From NCBI GenBank assembly GCA_003233545.1, contig QILZ01000096.1, positions 1 through 8,371 of the forward strand: a DNA stretch of 8,371 bases, read 5' to 3'. The position numbers and the translations under genes are program-made. Every line of letters begins with the position of its first letter. Position 1 is the stretch's first letter. This DNA is from Spirochaetales bacterium (GTDB lineage: Bacteria > Spirochaetota > Spirochaetia > SZUA-6). A model generated the notes under the pieces. It was not told the DNA's origin. It worked only from the letters and a program-made list of their open reading frames with translations, and did no database searches. Shown in pieces: positions 7,131-8,371 of the stretch.

Positions 7131-7169
7131 TAAAAACACCGTTCATAGATTGCCATAACAGTGTTTTTA
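7131..7169. repeat. A/T-rich imperfect inverted repeat before coaX
   Basis: Arms TAAAAACAC (7131-7139) and GTGTTTTTA (7161-7169) are perfectly complementary. After a C/A mismatch the stem continues with GTT/AAC (7141-7143 with 7157-7159). That makes 12 pairs around a 13-nt loop. Each strand ends the stem in a run of T, so it resembles a weak bidirectional terminator or an attenuator in the coaX leader. The stem is poor in G:C, so terminator function is uncertain. It lies between the sel promoter and the coaX start. Confidence 0.45.
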
Positions 7170-7191
7170 AAGGTAGAGTGGGGAAGTTTAT

Positions 7192-7198
7192 AAAGGAG
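7192..7198 (+). promoter_or_regulatory. Shine-Dalgarno sequence of coaX, long spacing
   Basis: AAAGGAG is the only strong ribosome-binding match ahead of coaX, but it sits 13 nt before the ATG at 7212, longer than the usual 5-10. An in-frame TAA at 7191-7193 blocks any upstream extension, and no alternative start codon lies between. A weaker GGA (7203-7205) is at 6 nt. The ATG at 7212 begins directly at the conserved N-terminal strand of the protein, so the start is secure. Confidence 0.6.
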
Positions 7199-7211
7199 TG
7201 CCGGATACGGA

Positions 7212-7952
7212 ATGAATTTGTTTTTTGCTGATATCGGGAATACTGCGATTAAGATCTACGGACAGGATGAAAGTTTGTTTTTCTTTTCCTACCAGGATGG
7301 TAAAGACAAATTGGAGCATTTTTTTCATTCGGGGAAGCCTGATCTTTTTCTTGTTTCAAGTGTTTCCGGATACGGTCTTGAGATGTTGAGTAAAAATGTA
7401 AAGCTGATTAAGATAGACTATAAGTTCCCTTTCTCTTTTGAGCTGGATATTGAAAATCCGGAGACTGTAGGAATAGACAGGCTGGTTAATATAGAAGGTG
7501 CGCTTGCAAAAGGCAATATGGCCAATTTTATTGTTATCGATGCCGGAAGTGCAGTTACTATCGATTTGTTATGCAGGGGGGAAAAGGATAATATCTTTAA
7601 GGGCGGGGTAATAATTCCGGGCGAGCAATTGCAATATAAAGTATTAATGGCTAATACATGTATTCCTGAATTCGGATATCAAAGAGAACACAGGGATATA
7701 CTCGGAAGGAATACCCGGCAGGCAGTCGAAAATGGAATAAGGAATTGTTTATTGTACGGAATAAAGGGAATCGTTAACAAATTAGCAGAGAATTACAGGG
7801 TCTCTGCTTTGATATTAGCCGGGGGAGATAGTCTCCCGCTGTATGACAGCAGGGATTTTAGGGACGGACTCAGGATAAAGAATGTATTTTATGAAGAGAA
7901 ACTTGCATTTTTCGGATTTCAGTCCATAGCAAAAAAAATAAAACTCGTGTAA
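7212..7952 (+). CDS. coaX: Type III pantothenate kinase
   Basis: CoaX phosphorylates pantothenate with ATP, the first step of coenzyme A synthesis, in the cytoplasm. The 246 residues match the usual length of about 250. ASKHA-fold motifs are in order: DIGNT (7-11, phosphate loop), GIDR (87-90, with the aspartate of the family's catalytic 'G.DR' motif), DAGSAVTID (110-118), GGVIIPG (131-137), GRNTRQAVENGI (165-176) and ILAGGD (201-206). CoaX enzymes are typically insensitive to CoA feedback and need a monovalent cation; this is family knowledge, not seen here. The next gene, coaBC, starts 12 nt later and catalyses the following two steps, so the pair is an operon for CoA synthesis. The gene diverges from the selC promoter. 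I could not identify a convincing plus-strand promoter in the upstream gap. Confidence 0.95.
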   Translation: MNLFFADIGNTAIKIYGQDESLFFFSYQDGKDKLEHFFHSGKPDLFLVSSVSGYGLEMLSKNVKLIKIDYKFPFSFELDIENPETVGIDRLVNIEGALAKGNMANFIVIDAGSAVTIDLLCRGEKDNIFKGGVIIPGEQLQYKVLMANTCIPEFGYQREHRDILGRNTRQAVENGIRNCLLYGIKGIVNKLAENYRVSALILAGGDSLPLYDSRDFRDGLRIKNVFYEEKLAFFGFQSIAKKIKLV

Positions 7953-7964
7953 AGGACCTTGCTG

Positions 7965-8371
7965 ATGAAAATTCTGATTGGTATAAGCGGGGGTATATCG
8001 GCTTATAAGATATATGAACTTATAAGATTGTTTGTTAAAAACGGTGATGAAGTTAAGGTTATCCTTACCGGGAATGCTCATCACTTTGTAAATCCTCTCG
8101 TTGTGGAAACCTTAAGTCTAAATGAATGCAATTCTGAGATGTTTGCTCCCCGTGTATATATCGAGCATATAGAATTAACGAGGTGGGCAGATATTATTCT
8201 TATAGCACCTGCAACTGCAAATATAATCGGCAAGATTGCCAATGGCATAGCGGATGATTTGTTAAGCACTTCTATGCTGGCCATGGATGGTACTCCTGTC
8301 TTGATTTTCCCGTCCATGAACACGGCTATGTTTAATAATAAAGCTGTTAAGCGGAATATTGAAAAACTGAG
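7965..8371 (+). CDS. coaBC: Phosphopantothenoylcysteine decarboxylase / phosphopantothenate-cysteine ligase, N-terminal part
   Basis: The first 135 codons of this gene are present and the window ends inside it. The translation begins MKILIGISGGISAYK, the flavin-binding start of the CoaC (HFCD) domain. It contains EHIELTRWAD, with the active-site histidine at 68, then IAPATANIIGKIANGIADDLLS (80-101) and PSMNTAMF (116-123), with the substrate-binding asparagine at 119. These are the hallmarks of the FMN-dependent decarboxylase that acts on phosphopantothenoylcysteine. The CoaB ligase domain would follow beyond the window, so a separate CoaC-only protein cannot be excluded. The start is ATG at 7965 with AAGGA (7952-7956) 8 nt upstream, overlapping the coaX stop region. 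It is clearly co-transcribed with coaX. Confidence 0.93.
   Translation, partial: MKILIGISGGISAYKIYELIRLFVKNGDEVKVILTGNAHHFVNPLVVETLSLNECNSEMFAPRVYIEHIELTRWADIILIAPATANIIGKIANGIADDLLSTSMLAMDGTPVLIFPSMNTAMFNNKAVKRNIEKL

Noticed and set aside
7090..7133. TTGCAA (7090-7095) with AT-rich bases downstream as a plus-strand coaX promoter.
   Set aside because: No -10 box resembling TATAAT occurs at 16-18 bp, so the coaX promoter could not be placed with any confidence.
7199..7216. Five-codon mini-frame GTG...TGA overlapping the coaX start as a possible leader peptide.
   Set aside because: Its GTG abuts the Shine-Dalgarno sequence with no spacing, so ribosomes could not start there.

Overview
The window reads as an ordinary, tightly packed stretch of a moderately AT-rich bacterial chromosome. 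It holds three functional blocks. The host has a selenocysteine (Sec) decoding apparatus, a BMP/PnrA-type nucleoside ABC importer and a type III pantothenate kinase. This mix fits an anaerobic or host-associated bacterium. A spirochaete such as a Treponema or Spirochaeta relative is my best guess and a clostridial lineage is the main alternative. This is inference from gene content, not a taxonomic proof.

Block 1 (1-3799, + strand) is an importer operon. It contains the 3' end of a BMP-family substrate-binding protein gene, a two-domain RbsA-like ATPase, and two different membrane permeases. Gaps are 2 and 18 nt, followed by a 4-nt ATGA overlap. The four subunits would form one ABC importer of the NupNOPQ/PnrABCDE type, most likely for purine or other nucleosides.

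Block 2 (3796-7101, - strand) is a selenocysteine module read in the order selC (tRNA-Sec, anticodon UCA), selA, selB. A perfect-consensus sigma70-type promoter (TTGACA, 18 bp, TATAAT) lies just upstream of the tRNA gene. There is no visible terminator between tRNA and selA, and selA and selB overlap by 13 nt, so one transcript probably carries all three. SerRS would charge the tRNA with serine, SelA would convert Ser-tRNA to Sec-tRNA using selenophosphate, and SelB would deliver it to UGA codons. No selD and no selenoprotein gene is visible here. The selB stop codon shares the palindrome TTAA with the stop codon of the convergent permease gene.

Block 3 (7212-8371, + strand) diverges from the sel genes and starts coenzyme A synthesis: coaX (type III pantothenate kinase), then 12 nt later the 5' part of coaBC/dfp, cut by the window end. 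The 157-bp divergent intergenic region holds the sel promoter, an A/T-rich imperfect inverted repeat and the coaX ribosome-binding site.

I did not find a convincing undescribed system. The most noteworthy signal is the unusual tRNA-Sec: its acceptor branch is best drawn with a single bulged C, 12 rather than 13 base pairs, no encoded CCA, and a C at -1 that could pair with G73.
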